Shown here: positions 1 to 12,005 of the stretch, piece after piece
How the letters are laid out: each line of letters begins with the position of its first letter
Numbering within the stretch: position 1 is the stretch's first letter
Assembly (NCBI GenBank): GCA_023374025.1
Contig: SIJG01000001.1
Location: forward strand, 4,966,828-5,030,827
DNA: 64,000 bases
Direction of reading: 5' to 3'
Source of the DNA: Heterodera schachtii
Lineage: Eukaryota > Nematoda > Chromadorea > Rhabditida > Heteroderidae
Translations under genes and position numbers: made by a program
The notes under the pieces: generated by a model
The model's database searches: none
What the model was told of the DNA's origin: nothing
The model's input: only the letters and a program-made list of their open reading frames with translations

Positions 1-250
1 TCCAAAAATAGAAAAAAGAGCTTTGACATTTTATGCTGTTAATATTTAACCAGAATATTTTTGGAATGCCAATTGGAGGGGGGGGGGGGAGGCGATGAGC
101 GAGCGAAGCGGTGGTTCCGTTCCCCATTTTTACAATTGCTTTTCTACTTTTTTTGTGTTGTCATTGAAAAAAATTCCCATTAGAATGATTTTTTAAAATA
201 CTTATATTTTTTTCCCCTTTCCCATTGTTTTTTGTTCCCATTTTCAACAG
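1..250. other. Intron of the FNDC3-like gene
   Basis: AT-rich sequence ending in a pyrimidine tract and the acceptor ttttcaacag at 241-250. It contains a 12-base poly-G run at 78-89. Confidence 0.6.
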
Positions 251-3200
251 GTGAAACCAACGCACTCGCCTCGGTCAGTGCGGCTGCTCTCACCGCCGGT
301 TACCACGTCACTTTGGATCCCTCGGCTTCGGCGCCCCCAATCATCGCAACAGTGGCGACGAAAGCTTCCGTCGGTGCCGAATTTCAGCAGGTGGCGGTGC
401 CAACGAACGGAAACGACGGTCAAACTGAACAACCACCGGAGAACAACGATGGTAAGGATGGAAATTAATTTAAAGGGGATATTTTATCAAGTAAATGGGT
501 CTTTTTCCTCTTCGTATGTCCAAAACCGAGAAAGGAAATTATTAAACAATTATTTTAAAATCAATATTGAACTGAATTTGTTTTTCCTAGCGTCGTCTCG
601 TGAACAAAAAGATGAAAACGGTGGAGGCGGCACAACAACAAAAAACAACGTTTCTTCCGGAAGCGACCAACCGACCGGAAATGACCCAGCAAATGCCGGG
701 AACGCAACAGTAAATTTGCCCCCGGGCGTTCCTCCCGAAATCGCTGCGGCAATAAGTGGTGGCAACGATCTTTTTGTAAGTGAGGGAAAACAGCGGCTAA
801 ATTCAGGACAGCCAATTCACTCCATTTCAATTTACTCTTTTTGCAGGTTCACATTCACCCTGGTGATGCCATTGCCCTGGCGGTGGGCAACGATGTTCAG
901 CACATCCACGGGCCGGCAACGATCAGAATGGTCTCCCAATCGACGACGCCGCAATCGGCGATTCCGATGAATGTTCCGGAAGGACATATTGTACAGCAGA
1001 TTTTGGATAGACAGGTGAGTAACTTCATTTTCAAGTAAATAATGACACTTTTGAATCAACTTTTTTCCCTGCAGGGCAATCTGTCCCACATTATCATGTC
1101 CCAAGAGCCTCCCGCCGGCGTTGGGCCAATGCTCGGCCAACACGTCATTAGCGCAACGACAGTAATGTCCCAAATTCCGTCCGCTCCATCGACGACGACG
1201 GCACAGCAGCGACAGATGGGTTACCAAGTGAGGGCATCAATGAATTTGCCAATGACAATTTCCAGTCTGTTCAGCTCCATCCTTCGGCTGCCACTGTACC
1301 ACTAAAACATTTCCGTTCCAACAATTCGCCACCGCGTTCGACAGATGTTTCGCCGCTGAATGATGCGGTGACTTTGTCACGGCAGAAGCAGCACCAGGGA
1401 ATGGCCACGGATTCGGGCGCCGTTTACCCAAGCGGAGTTGTTCCATTACTCAAATGGAGTGATCTTCAACAGCACCACCAAAGCCACGGCCACCAACAGC
1501 ACCAGCAACGCGAACACTACCAAAGCCAAAGTGGACCATTCGGAAGGCAGCATCAACAGGGTCGAGGGCACCATACTGTGCCTTCCCCGTCCAACGTATA
1601 CCATTTGGCTGATTCGGCAACCGTCTCTTCGGCCCCGCGGCATTCGCCCGGTTTTTATGTGCATGGCTCGTCAACTATGGGCGGGATGGACAATGTACGT
1701 CTTTTAAAATTTCTTTTTTCCTTTATTTACCATTTGGATTCATTTTCAGCGTGTTGGTCCTTCGGAAACCCTTCCAACTGTTGCATATCACCAAAACCAC
1801 CAGCAACAACACTCCCAACATCAACATTCTGCTCCCGGTGGTGCCGACACTTTCGATTCGGTCAATTTCCCAACACAAATTTCGTCAGTGATTGATGATG
1901 ATGAGAAGGAACGGCTCAGAGACACTCTTTCCTCCATTCAGCCACCGATTCTCTCAAAAGGTGCGAATATTCAGATGAATTTTCTTAACTAATCATTTTG
2001 TACGAATTTCAGTGACTGATCATGATGCCGAAGTGATATGGCAAGAAATCGACACTTCTGAGGCTGCTGCTTCCGGTGGTCCGTTCCCGCAAATTGACAC
2101 CTCCGAATTCGTCTACCAATTGACTCTGTTTGACCCTGTCAAACATTCACAAACATTCCACAAAACCGAGGCGGGAGTGAATGTGTTGCATTTGCAGCAA
2201 TTGAACCCCGGCACTGAATATATGGTGGGGTTGCCTGCGCTTCGCTTTTAACTTTTCTTTTCTTTTCTTAGGTCGCTGTTCGTGCCGAATTGCCCGAACG
2301 CGGCATCAACGGACACCCTTCGACCTTCACTTCCTTTCGCACTTTGTGCGCTTCTCCCGAAACGCCTTCGCTGCCAAAATTGGTCGGCCGACAACAGAAT
2401 TGTTTTTCAATTCAGTGGAAGTCGCCCAATTGCAACGGAGCGCCAATTCTCAGTTATTGTCTTCAAATGGCTAAGGTTGAAAGAGCAAAGTACAAGCAGC
2501 ACACGGAGTTTGAATGATTCAGGGAAAGATGGCCTCATTTGAGACGGTTTACGACGGTGCCCACGAGCAAACGGTGGTCTCCGGGGTGGACAGTGGCGCG
2601 TTGTACCGTTTCCGGGTGTTCGCGCGCAATGAAATGGGCCAATCTGAGAGTTCGCCCGTTCTGACGCTGTACCCCGAGAGGAGTGACACCGGCGGACGAA
2701 TGCCGCCAGCCTATCACCACCACCATGTTCAGCAGCATCACCATGCTCAACAACAACAACAGCATGGCGGAATAGCACAACGTGGCGGTAAGCACAAAGA
2801 ACGGCGAGGGAAGGGGCGGGACGGATGCCAACGCAAAGCAATTCAGCTGCAACTGTTGTGGGCTCCTCTGCCGTTCCGTCTTCGGCTGCTTTGCCCTCTC
2901 ACCATCACCATGGACACAATCAGCCAATTCGCCCCCCTCACTCGCCCAATATTTATTCAACCGCAGCACGGGCCATCAAATTGTCGTGGAACCCGTTGAG
3001 TGGGGCGGACTTCACATCCCTTGCAGTGAATATTTGGAACCGTTACAATTTCCTATTGTTAATTAATTTCTTTTAGCTCGAAATGGCTGACCCATTGAAT
3101 ACCCGCGGTTCGACTCTTTTCCAGGCAATTTCCCCCGAATGCTATGCCAATTCGGGCACATTTGCGCACATTACGGGATTAATGCCGTGAGTTTTTTCAC

Positions 3201-6200
3201 ATTCCAACATTAACTTGCTTTTACATTGTTACTTTTACAGTAATCGCGAATACCGTTTCCGATTGGCCGCAATGACCGCCACGGGCGATGTGCTGTACTC
3301 CGAGCCGGTCTCTGCACGCACCCGACATGAACAGGCGCCAGTGGCGTACAACAGCAAAGAACGACGCGAATTGGACGCGGCACACCATCAACAGCAGCAC
3401 AATGATAACAGAGTAAGGAAGAGCGAAGTAAAAATGAACACCAAAAATGGAAATAAATTACGAATGGACAATTCTTTAAGGGCACTTTGACTTACCAAAC
3501 GGCACCGCGTACGTCCATCCTTGGCCACGACTCGGCTGACCATCATCCGCCGCATCATTTGCTCGGCCAATCGTCCAACCATATCAAAAAATTGGCGGTC
3601 TCCTCCGTTCAATCATTGTCTAAAAAACACCAAAAAAATGTGCAACAAAAACCAATTGCACCACAACAGTCGGCAGAAGAACAATCGGAAGAAACTACAG
3701 CGACGTCCAGGGCGGTGTTGCCGAAAGCGCCGAACTGTTCAGCACCCACCTTCTCGGCATTGACTAGTGAAAGTGCACGAGTCGCCTGGAAATTGGTCAA
3801 ATCCGCCGAAGATGGAAGCACAAAAGGAACTGCCACTGACGGTGGAGAAAACAAAGGCAAAACAGCAAAAAGCACGTCATCGACATCCGCGCTGATTTTT
3901 GAGCTTCAAAGGGTGGACAAACAACAACCGATGATGATTTATTCGGGGGTTGGCACCGACTTTGAGTACAATGGGCTGAGGCCCGTGGAGCATATGCAAC
4001 TCAGAGTACGAGCAGTACTTTTGGACACCGAAGGACGTCGTTTGGAGGTGTTTTTTAAATGGCAGATAAATTCAAGTCCAAATCCCTTTTCGTTTTTTAC
4101 AACAATAAAAGGAAACGTGGGATGGGGTTATTATTTTATAAATTAGAGCATTTTGATGCTCTGGAAACTCCGCCGTTATTTTTTTTTTTCAGGGCGATTG
4201 GTCACCCGTCGGGTCGACTTGTACTTTATGTGCTCCTCCGTCAGCTCCACAAAACCTACGGCTGTCATCAGAATGCGACATTGCTGTGGGGAGCGGGGAA
4301 AGCAGTTCAAAGGCAACGACAGCATTCAACGAAGACGGCCAATGGCACTCCGTTGGCATTTGTTGGGACGTCCCGGCACAAATGAATGGTGCCATTGTCG
4401 GCGGATACTCAATTCGTATCCAAAGGTACACTGGGCATGCAAACTGTTATCATCTTATTCTCAGGTTTGATCTGTCCTCTTCTGCTGGTATTACGAAATC
4501 GGTGGATGCAAATAATGAGAAACCATCGGATGAGCAAATGCATCACATTTCTGGCACTGAGTGCCGCTTCAATATGCAGCATCTTCGTCCAGCTCAGCTG
4601 TACCGCATGGCAGTTACGGCACAGAGTGACGCCGGTCCATCGCCAAAATCGGATATTTTGGAGTACCGAAGTCCGCCGGGAGTACCCGAGAAGCCCAGAA
4701 ATGTGCACATCGAAGTGAATAAATCTGAATTTAAAGAAATGAATTTACTTATTAAGGCGATAAGTACGACGGAATTGCGGCTCAGTTGGATGGAGCCGTC
4801 CACCGCCAATGGCTCTCCGATTGTCTCTTACCACGTGAACTGCTTCAGATTGTGCTCAAATTCTCGACACCAACTTCAAGACAACTCAGCAGTAGGAGGA
4901 ACGGCATTTTCGAGCAGCAAAAGGCAACTCGTCAGCCAACAAGTGGACCATACTTTTTTATAAAATTCATTTTATGTGCTTTTTTTTTTATTACAGATTG
5001 CCCCCGGTTCTCAACGGTTGTTGATCATTCAATCGCTGGAAGCCGAAACGGAATACGAATTGACCATTGAGGCAGAAAATTCTGTCGGAAAAGGCGAACG
5101 AGTAATCATTCGGGTAAAAATTGGTCAATCGGCCGTGTTAATTACAAATATTCTTCAGCAAAAAACTCTCGTCGAACCGCCAGAACCTCCACAAATTTTC
5201 CTTGCCCAGGCAACTGCGAATTCGTTGAAATTGAAATGGAGTGACGGTGGAGGTATGGACATTTGATACTTTTAAATTTGAATTGTTAAAACTGCATACC
5301 TATATCATTTCAGAAAACAACAGTTCCACTGGTACAAACGGTCACGGCAATTATTATTACTATTTGGAGAGGGAAAATGAGAATGGCACTTATTCGCCCG
5401 TTTATGAAGTGCTTTTTTTTTGAATTTTAGTGGCTGCCTTGGTCATTTTATTTTCTTTTCGGATTCCAAATCATTTTGCGTTTAATTTTTGCAAATAAAC
5501 CAAATTAGGGGGAACTCCGCACTGCACGACTGAAGGGACTCCGTGAGCAAAGTGTCCACCATTTCCGAATCCGTGCGTCCGTTTCCAAAGGCCTTCTGCT
5601 GGGTCCCTGGTTGGATTTCCGTTTGTAATTCCAACAAATTTAATTTGGGTTTTTCAGGTCCCATCGCTTCTCTTTCCAAACCACAAAACTGCCTCCGCCT
5701 GCACCTAAACAGGTAAAAAAGACGCATTTTTCAAAATTGGCATTTTTAATTTGCTCGAAATTACAGGCGCCCATCGTTGCTGAGCAAATGCAGGACCATT
5801 TCCAATTCGAGTGGAACTCCGTCCGCTTCAGAGACCAAAACGGCTTTGGCACCGGCGGTGAAGAGACACCGCTGGACGGAGAGCAGCAGAGAAGCGAATT
5901 TGTCTACCGATTGCAGGTGGTCGCTTATTTTCTGGGGATGGAAATTGTTTTGTACCTACAGTAACCCTATCCTATTTACAAAATGTCCATTGCCCGCTTC
6001 ATTCAATCCACAATGGCCTATGGCCTTATACTAAATAAGCTGCTTACTTTAGATGGCACCCAAAGTTGGTTCTTCGGTGAAGGAAAAAGCCGCAGTGGAA
6101 GTGTGGAAGACCATTTTTGAGGATGTAAGAATTAATTAATAGCAGTCATTATATAATAGTACTAATCGTTGTGATGCTTTACCCCTTACAATGGGAGAGA

Positions 6201-6861
6201 AAAACAAAACCAAACTTTGCAGAAACCGACTCAAACGCCACCAATTTACGTTCACAACGCATCGCAACAGCCGCGCCAAGTTCGTCTGTTTGTGGTGCAA
6301 AGATTTGTTGATGCAAATGGAAGAACAATTGGTAACACATTACATCATATTTTTGTATCTTGCCCCTTTTTTGCATATTTTTTTAGATTTTGATGGTTTT
6401 ACCATAAATTTAAACTCAAATTTCAGAGGAATTGGTGTCCGCCCCTTCGCCCATCGCCGTGTTTAGCTCTCTTAAGACACCGAACGAATCGCCCAAAAAG
6501 CGAAATTTGCAAAGCCAACAACATCAGCAAGGGATGAGCAGCAGCAGAGCGACGGGTGAGCGAAAAATCGGTAAATAAATCGTAATTAATTTTCATTTTA
6601 AGGAAGTGCCGTTGTTGGCAGAAAGTCCGCCAATCCCTACCCATTGCCAAAGGAGACCAAAATGAGTTTGGGCAAGAAGGTTCGACGCATGGCGAGTTGG
6701 CTGCGCAAGACCGTGTCGGAGAAGGACTGCGCACTGATTGTTTTGGTGGGTTTGCCCATTGATAATTCATTTTCATTGCTGGACAATACGAAATTAAGGC
6801 CATTTTCGTCATTCTTGCCTTTGGGATCGCAATTTTGCTTAACAACTTTTATCTGAACTGA
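251..6861 (+). CDS. FNDC3-like fibronectin type III protein, 5'-partial
   Basis: Multi-exon gene entering from the left; the first complete exon follows an acceptor at 249-250. Phased exons include 251-451, 591-775, 847-1014, 1075-1227, 1266-1694, 1750-1960, 2013 onward, and a last exon 6799-6861. Exon 847-1014 encodes the N-terminal FNDC3 region (VHIHPGDAIALAVGND, then IPMNVPEGHIVQQIL), which resembles the 'VPPGYVSQVIE' segment of vertebrate FNDC3A/B. A Gln/His-rich linker follows, then several FN3 domains from about 2013 on (for example SGALYRFRVFARNEMGQSES). The last two exons join in phase to give a hydrophobic helix (CALIVL + AIFVILAFGIAILL) and a short tail NNFYLN, as in tail-anchored FNDC3 proteins. 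I did not resolve every exon between 3,000 and 6,600. FNDC3 proteins are membrane-associated adhesion or signalling factors; the exact role in nematodes is not clear. Confidence 0.85.
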
Positions 6862-8406
6862 ACGCCATGCGCATTTGGTGAAATGAGTCATCGCAGAACC
6901 AACCGACGAACGAACGAACGAACGAACGAACACCTTATAAGACTAAATAATTTATCACTAAACACACAAAATACATATTCCATTTAACCCTTTTTATATT
7001 CCGATCACATTATTTGCATATCATTCGTTCATTTTCCTGCCGCTCTTTGCTTTTCCTAATTTAATTGACTTTTCTGTACTATAACCACACACACACTGAA
7101 CAGTTTGTAAATGAATTTATTGTGATTTGGTTGTCTATTGTCATTTTCACAACTTCTATTTTTCTTATTTTAAGAATGTATTTCATACATAATTAATTAA
7201 TTAAATGATAGTTTATTTTGTTTGATTTTGTGCGGTGGTGCTTCCCCCCCCCCCCTTCTGCTAATACATATTAATTAACGAATTATAAATGTTTTCTTTT
7301 TCCTTCTCCACTTATTTATTCTTATTCTTTTGCTTCTGTTCTTCTTGTCCCATAACCCTTAAAAATAGAATCGAATTGACTTTTTGTGATATTTGCCCCG
7401 AATTCGCCAATCATCGAATTTTATTATTTTTAGTTTTTGCATTTAATTATTTTTTGTTCTATATTTTATGTTAAATTTCGCGCGGAAAAGGTCGAATGTC
7501 CCAAATTGTAAAAATTAATTAATTTTCGCACTTACTTTCAATTCCATTTTCGATCCGTTCCCTCCCCCGTCGAGCATAATCAATTAAACATTAATTAATT
7601 AATCAATTCCTAATTTTATTCGAGAAAGGTTTTTTGTGCTTACAGAAATGCGCGTGTTTAATGAATTGTTTTATTATGAGCATTTATTATTCATTATCAT
7701 CGGATCCCAACAAAACATTCTTTTCTATCGGTCGCCCATTTCGAACACTTTTATCATTTGACGACGACTAAATTTTCCATAGAAACATTTTTAAGACATA
7801 AAATTATTTTTATTATTCATTTTTTCTGTTAATCATTTGTACTTAGGAAAGTGTTTTCTTATAAAACAGAATGATAAGCAACGGTTGGGAGCAGCCGAAA
7901 ATATTAGTGTAAAATATAAAATAGTGGTAAATTCTCTTAAATTAATTCACGATTAGTCAAAAAGGTCATAAACGATGAAATTGAATTGAATTTCCATTTG
8001 AATTTTGATTGAATTCGATCTCCCAAAATTTAATTCGTTAAAATATAAAATTTATTCAATATATACAATAAATTATTGAAGAATTTCGAAAATTTACAGA
8101 CATTCATCGGTTTTAGTGACGGGGGACGTCCTAGCAATTCCATGCTTTATTAATTGATGGCGTAATTAGCACCTAATTACAAAAGAAGATTCTTTGAAGA
8201 GAAGTGAACCGAGCTCATAAATCACCGCCTTCATTATATTTTTAAAAATTCAAATCTTTGCCTTCGTTCAATTGTTGTGAATAATGAAGTAACACATTCT
8301 GAAAAAATGCGTGTGTAAAATGGCATAATTCGCATGTCAAAAGTATTTAAATGGCTTTTCCGGCGGGAATTTGTATAAAAGCCCACCCGAATTGCGTCCC
8401 TTCCAT
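6862..8406. other. Intergenic / 3' region after the FNDC3-like gene
   Basis: AT-rich, with no convincing ORF. It holds a (gaac)n tetranucleotide run at about 6905-6930, a poly-C run at about 7244-7255 and many TTAATTAA-type stretches. It probably contains the 3' UTR of the upstream gene and the 3' UTR of the minus-strand gene at 8407. Confidence 0.5.
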
Positions 8407-8812
8407 TCATTGTCCTCCCCCACTGCCGCCGGTGCTGACGATGGTTTCCAATTCGACCATTCCCCGCTGCTGTTGTTGCTCCGTTTCCGTTGTTGGCCTT
8501 CGGTTTGCCCCTGCGGCGATTATCCAAAGTCTGTGGTGCCGGCGATACCTTTAAAATTAAACTTTGAATTTTTGAATTGCCATTTCTTCTCCCAAAACAC
8601 CGCAGTTTTGGCGTTGAGTCGGCAATTCGGCGCTGCCTTTGCATGTGAAGGCGAAGAAAGGCGAACAGCGAAAGCAGAGAGAGAACGGCGAGAACGGAGA
8701 AGACGAAAAGCACGTAGAGAGGACGTGTGGTTTGGGCATACATCGGCAGAGTTTGGTGATCAGACGCAACGGAAGCGAACTGATCAGTGGAGGAGGGAAG
8801 GACGGAGTCCAT
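8407..8812 (-). CDS. Small single-pass membrane protein, unknown function
   Basis: Two-exon model: 8601-8812 and 8407-8548, with a 52-bp GT-AG intron. The phases agree (210+2 nt, then 1+141 nt), giving 117 residues. Residues about 31-52 (YVLFVFSVLAVLSLLSLFAF) form a strong transmembrane segment after a Ser/Thr-rich, signal-less N-terminus. A basic stretch (RLHMQRQRR) follows, suggesting a cytoplasmic C-terminus that ends STGGSGGGQ. Reading through the intron gives a 192-residue alternative, so the splice form is uncertain. I recognise no family. It stands alone between two large plus-strand genes, and its 5' flank is purine-rich low-complexity DNA. Confidence 0.45.
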
Positions 8813-11800
8813 TCAAACGAGGACAGCAGAAATGGACAAACGATCTGCCGAAGGGGGGTGGAGGTGAAAAAGTGCCAAAGCCAACGGAGAGAGAGAGCGG
8901 CACAAAGAGACGATGAAAGGAGAGGGATGGGAGGGATGGCATGGAAAAAAAGAGTAAATGCCAAAGAGCAACAGACAAAGGGGCGTAAGGTCCGCAACCA
9001 TTAAATGTCCAATTTGGCTTTCAGTCAAAAGGGTGAAAAATGCGAAAAAAGAGAGGAAAAGCGGACGAGCCAAGTCATTTTTACAATTTTATGCACTTAA
9101 AATATGAATTTATGATAAAAGGAAGGAAGGAACGTGATAAGAGAGAGAGAGAGAGACAGACATAAGACATGGCTGAAAAGGGAGAACGCCGTGGCCAAGC
9201 GAAGAAGGCAAAGGAATGGGCAAAATTCTTCGATTTTCTCTCTTTCCCAGAGAGTGGCGGACGATGCGGGGAGAGAGAGGGGAGAGGAGGGGCGACTGAG
9301 GGGAGGGGGCGACTGAGGAGGGCATTACGAGGGGGGGGGGGGAGACGAGGGTGTTTTTGGGGAGGGGAGGGGCGACTGACTGATGACAGACTGACGAGAA
9401 AAAAGACCGACCGACCGACCCACCGCCGCCGTCGAGTGACGACGGATGTCTCTCGTCTCTTTCATCGCAACGAATTTTAATTTTGTCCGCCCCACGCCCA
9501 TTTTTTGCCTATTTCAAAAATCTACCCGAAATTTCACATTTCACGGCCGTTCTTTGCGCAAATAAAGCGACGAACACAACCAAACGAACGGCGGAGGAAG
9601 GGGAGAGAGAGAAAGAGAGGAAGAAAGAGAGAGAGAGAGGGAGGGGAGAGAGAGAGTAGGGGGGAAGGGGAAAAAGAGAAAGAAAAGAAAAAGTGAGAAG
9701 GAGAAAGAGAGAGGAGAAAGAAGTCAAGGGGAAGGGGGACTTTGGTCGATTTGTCAGTTGGCATAAAAATTTAAGACGGCGATGGGGGGGGGGGGGGTGA
9801 ATTAGTGTGGGGGAGAGTGGGGGGGGGGGGGGGGGGAAAGTGAATGAATGAGTGAATGGGTGGCCGAAATGTGAGACAAAACTCGTCAAAAACCAAAAGA
9901 AGTTGCCAAAAACCGAAAGTTTAAGAGAAATTTTAACAAATAAATTAATACATAAAAAATATCACGAAAAATAGGCGAAAATTCAAATTAAACTCGAAAA
10001 ACAAAGAAAAAATAAACTAAACAGTCGAAAATTATCAGCATCAATTAGCAGTGCCAACATTCAATTAAAAATGGGGCAATGGCACGGCAAAAGTCAGCGG
10101 ACAAACGATTTGGGTGGACAAAGGGGCGACTGTGGTCGTCCTGTTATCATCCGCAGCTTTTTTCTGCTCATTTGCCTTCCCTCCCCCAAGTTGTTCCTTT
10201 GTCCATTTTTCATAATTTCTCGCCTTCGTTGTGCCAATGCCAATACAAATACAAATGCCAAAATGCCAATGATTCAAATGCCAATGCCAATGTCCCTCTC
10301 TCTCCTCGCCCTTCGCTTCTCTCCGTTTGCAATTCTTTCGATGCTTTTCCCTCCCATTTCTTTTGTTTCTAATTGTTTTAATTCTTATGCTTTGCTGATG
10401 TTAAATATTGTCTTTTTTCTCTTTCCTTTGGCTATTTTTCCTCCCCTCGGGCGATAAAACATTTTTTCTTTTGCTGCGGGGGCGTTTCTCGTCAGCCTTT
10501 TTCTTGCTAACAGCCAATGCATTGGGCAAAAAAAAAGGGGGGGGGGAGAGAATTGTGGCCACGGAAAAGTGACAGATGGCGGCATTGAGCTGAATGAACA
10601 GACGGAGAGGAGCCATTCGCTTAAATGGAGAGAAATCAGACGAACTTTTTTTGATTCATTTTTGGTTGAATAATTTCCAAGCAAATCAAATGCCATGCCG
10701 AAAAAGTGTGAATTGGGAGGATTGGAATAAAAAGTGCCAATTGACAATTCATTTATGAATAAAGTGACGATAACACTAATTATTTCATTTAAATGCTCAT
10801 TAACAATTTAATTTGAATTATTTTTCGGTCCTTTCATTTTCCGTGTTCACTTCGCTTTCGTTGTGCCCTTTTTCTGCTGTCAATGAGTCGAACCTTTCTT
10901 TCCCCTGCGGGGGGAGGTGCTTCGTTTTCTGCCAATTCGCAAAAATAGACGCAAGCATTGGCCAAAACAGCCAGCCGTGCTGATGGATGGACTCCTTTCC
11001 CGTGATGCCCTCTCCTCACATGCGATGCTCCGATCAGAGCGATCAAAATGCCTGGGGGCATCTGCCAGAGAAAGGAAAAACAGAGAAACATTGTGCCCAC
11101 CCCGTCCGCCCCTATTTGTTATGTGCCGCGGTCCGTCCTTTCCCTCTCTCTCCGCCCTTCTTTCCAAGAGTGGCAACTGTCTCGAACTCTCCGACACTTT
11201 CTCTGTCTGTCTGTCTCTCTCAACCCCACTTTCTCTCTCCTCTGGCCTCTCTCTTTCTCTGTCGTCTCTTATGCTGCGGTAAATCTGCCGATCGGAAAGG
11301 AAAAGCGAAGGGAGGTGAAGCCGTAGGCACTGAAGAAAATTTCAGATCGGAATGTCGTCGTCGAGAGCAAATGGCCTCAGAAAGGCTGTGGGTGGAACAC
11401 ACACCGACCGATGACGGAAAGAGACGGGGAAAATGAGAAAATGGGAAACGGGAGGAGCCTGAGGGGGGGGGGGGGGGGATGGAATACGTACGGAGGGGGG
11501 GGGGGGGGGAAACGCCAAATGCTCCGACATTTTCCGCCCATTGCCATTTTCTCGAAGGCTCTTCCGATTGGCTGGCCAAACGTCGGAATCAATAGGACTA
11601 AAATGGATGGATGTGAACATCCTGATCGAGGCTGGGCCGAAGAGCCGACACTTTGCCAATTACCCACTCAAACACAGCAAAAGCCACTCTTGCCTAGGGC
11701 ATTCTTATAAAACATGCCCTGGGGCCAAATCGTCGGCATTATGTAAGACCGAGGGGGGTTCAGTGGTCAAATGGCTTTGTATCTGATCAGAGACAAATCT

Positions 11801-12005
11801 CATTAGTAGAATTGATCACTTTTTGAGGCGAATGCCACTGACTAATTAATATTAATTAACAAATTGAACTCTTCATTCATTTGTCCAATTTGCCATTCAT
11901 TCCTTTTCCTTTTACCGTTATTAAATTAATTTTAGGCGCAGCACTTTCCAAGCTCCACTAAATTTGTTTTTTTTGTGAATAACAGTCAGCAAAAACAAAG
12001 CAAAA
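8813..12005. other. Low-complexity intergenic region upstream of tropomyosin
   Basis: Dominated by GA/CT microsatellites (9130-9160, 9590-9720, 11200-11280), poly-G runs (9331-9342, 9785-9840, 10541-10550, 11463-11510) and repeats of the word TGCCAAT (10230-10290). Long ORFs here are low-complexity artefacts. The 5' UTR and promoter of the long tropomyosin transcript should lie near 11900-12005. Confidence 0.6.
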
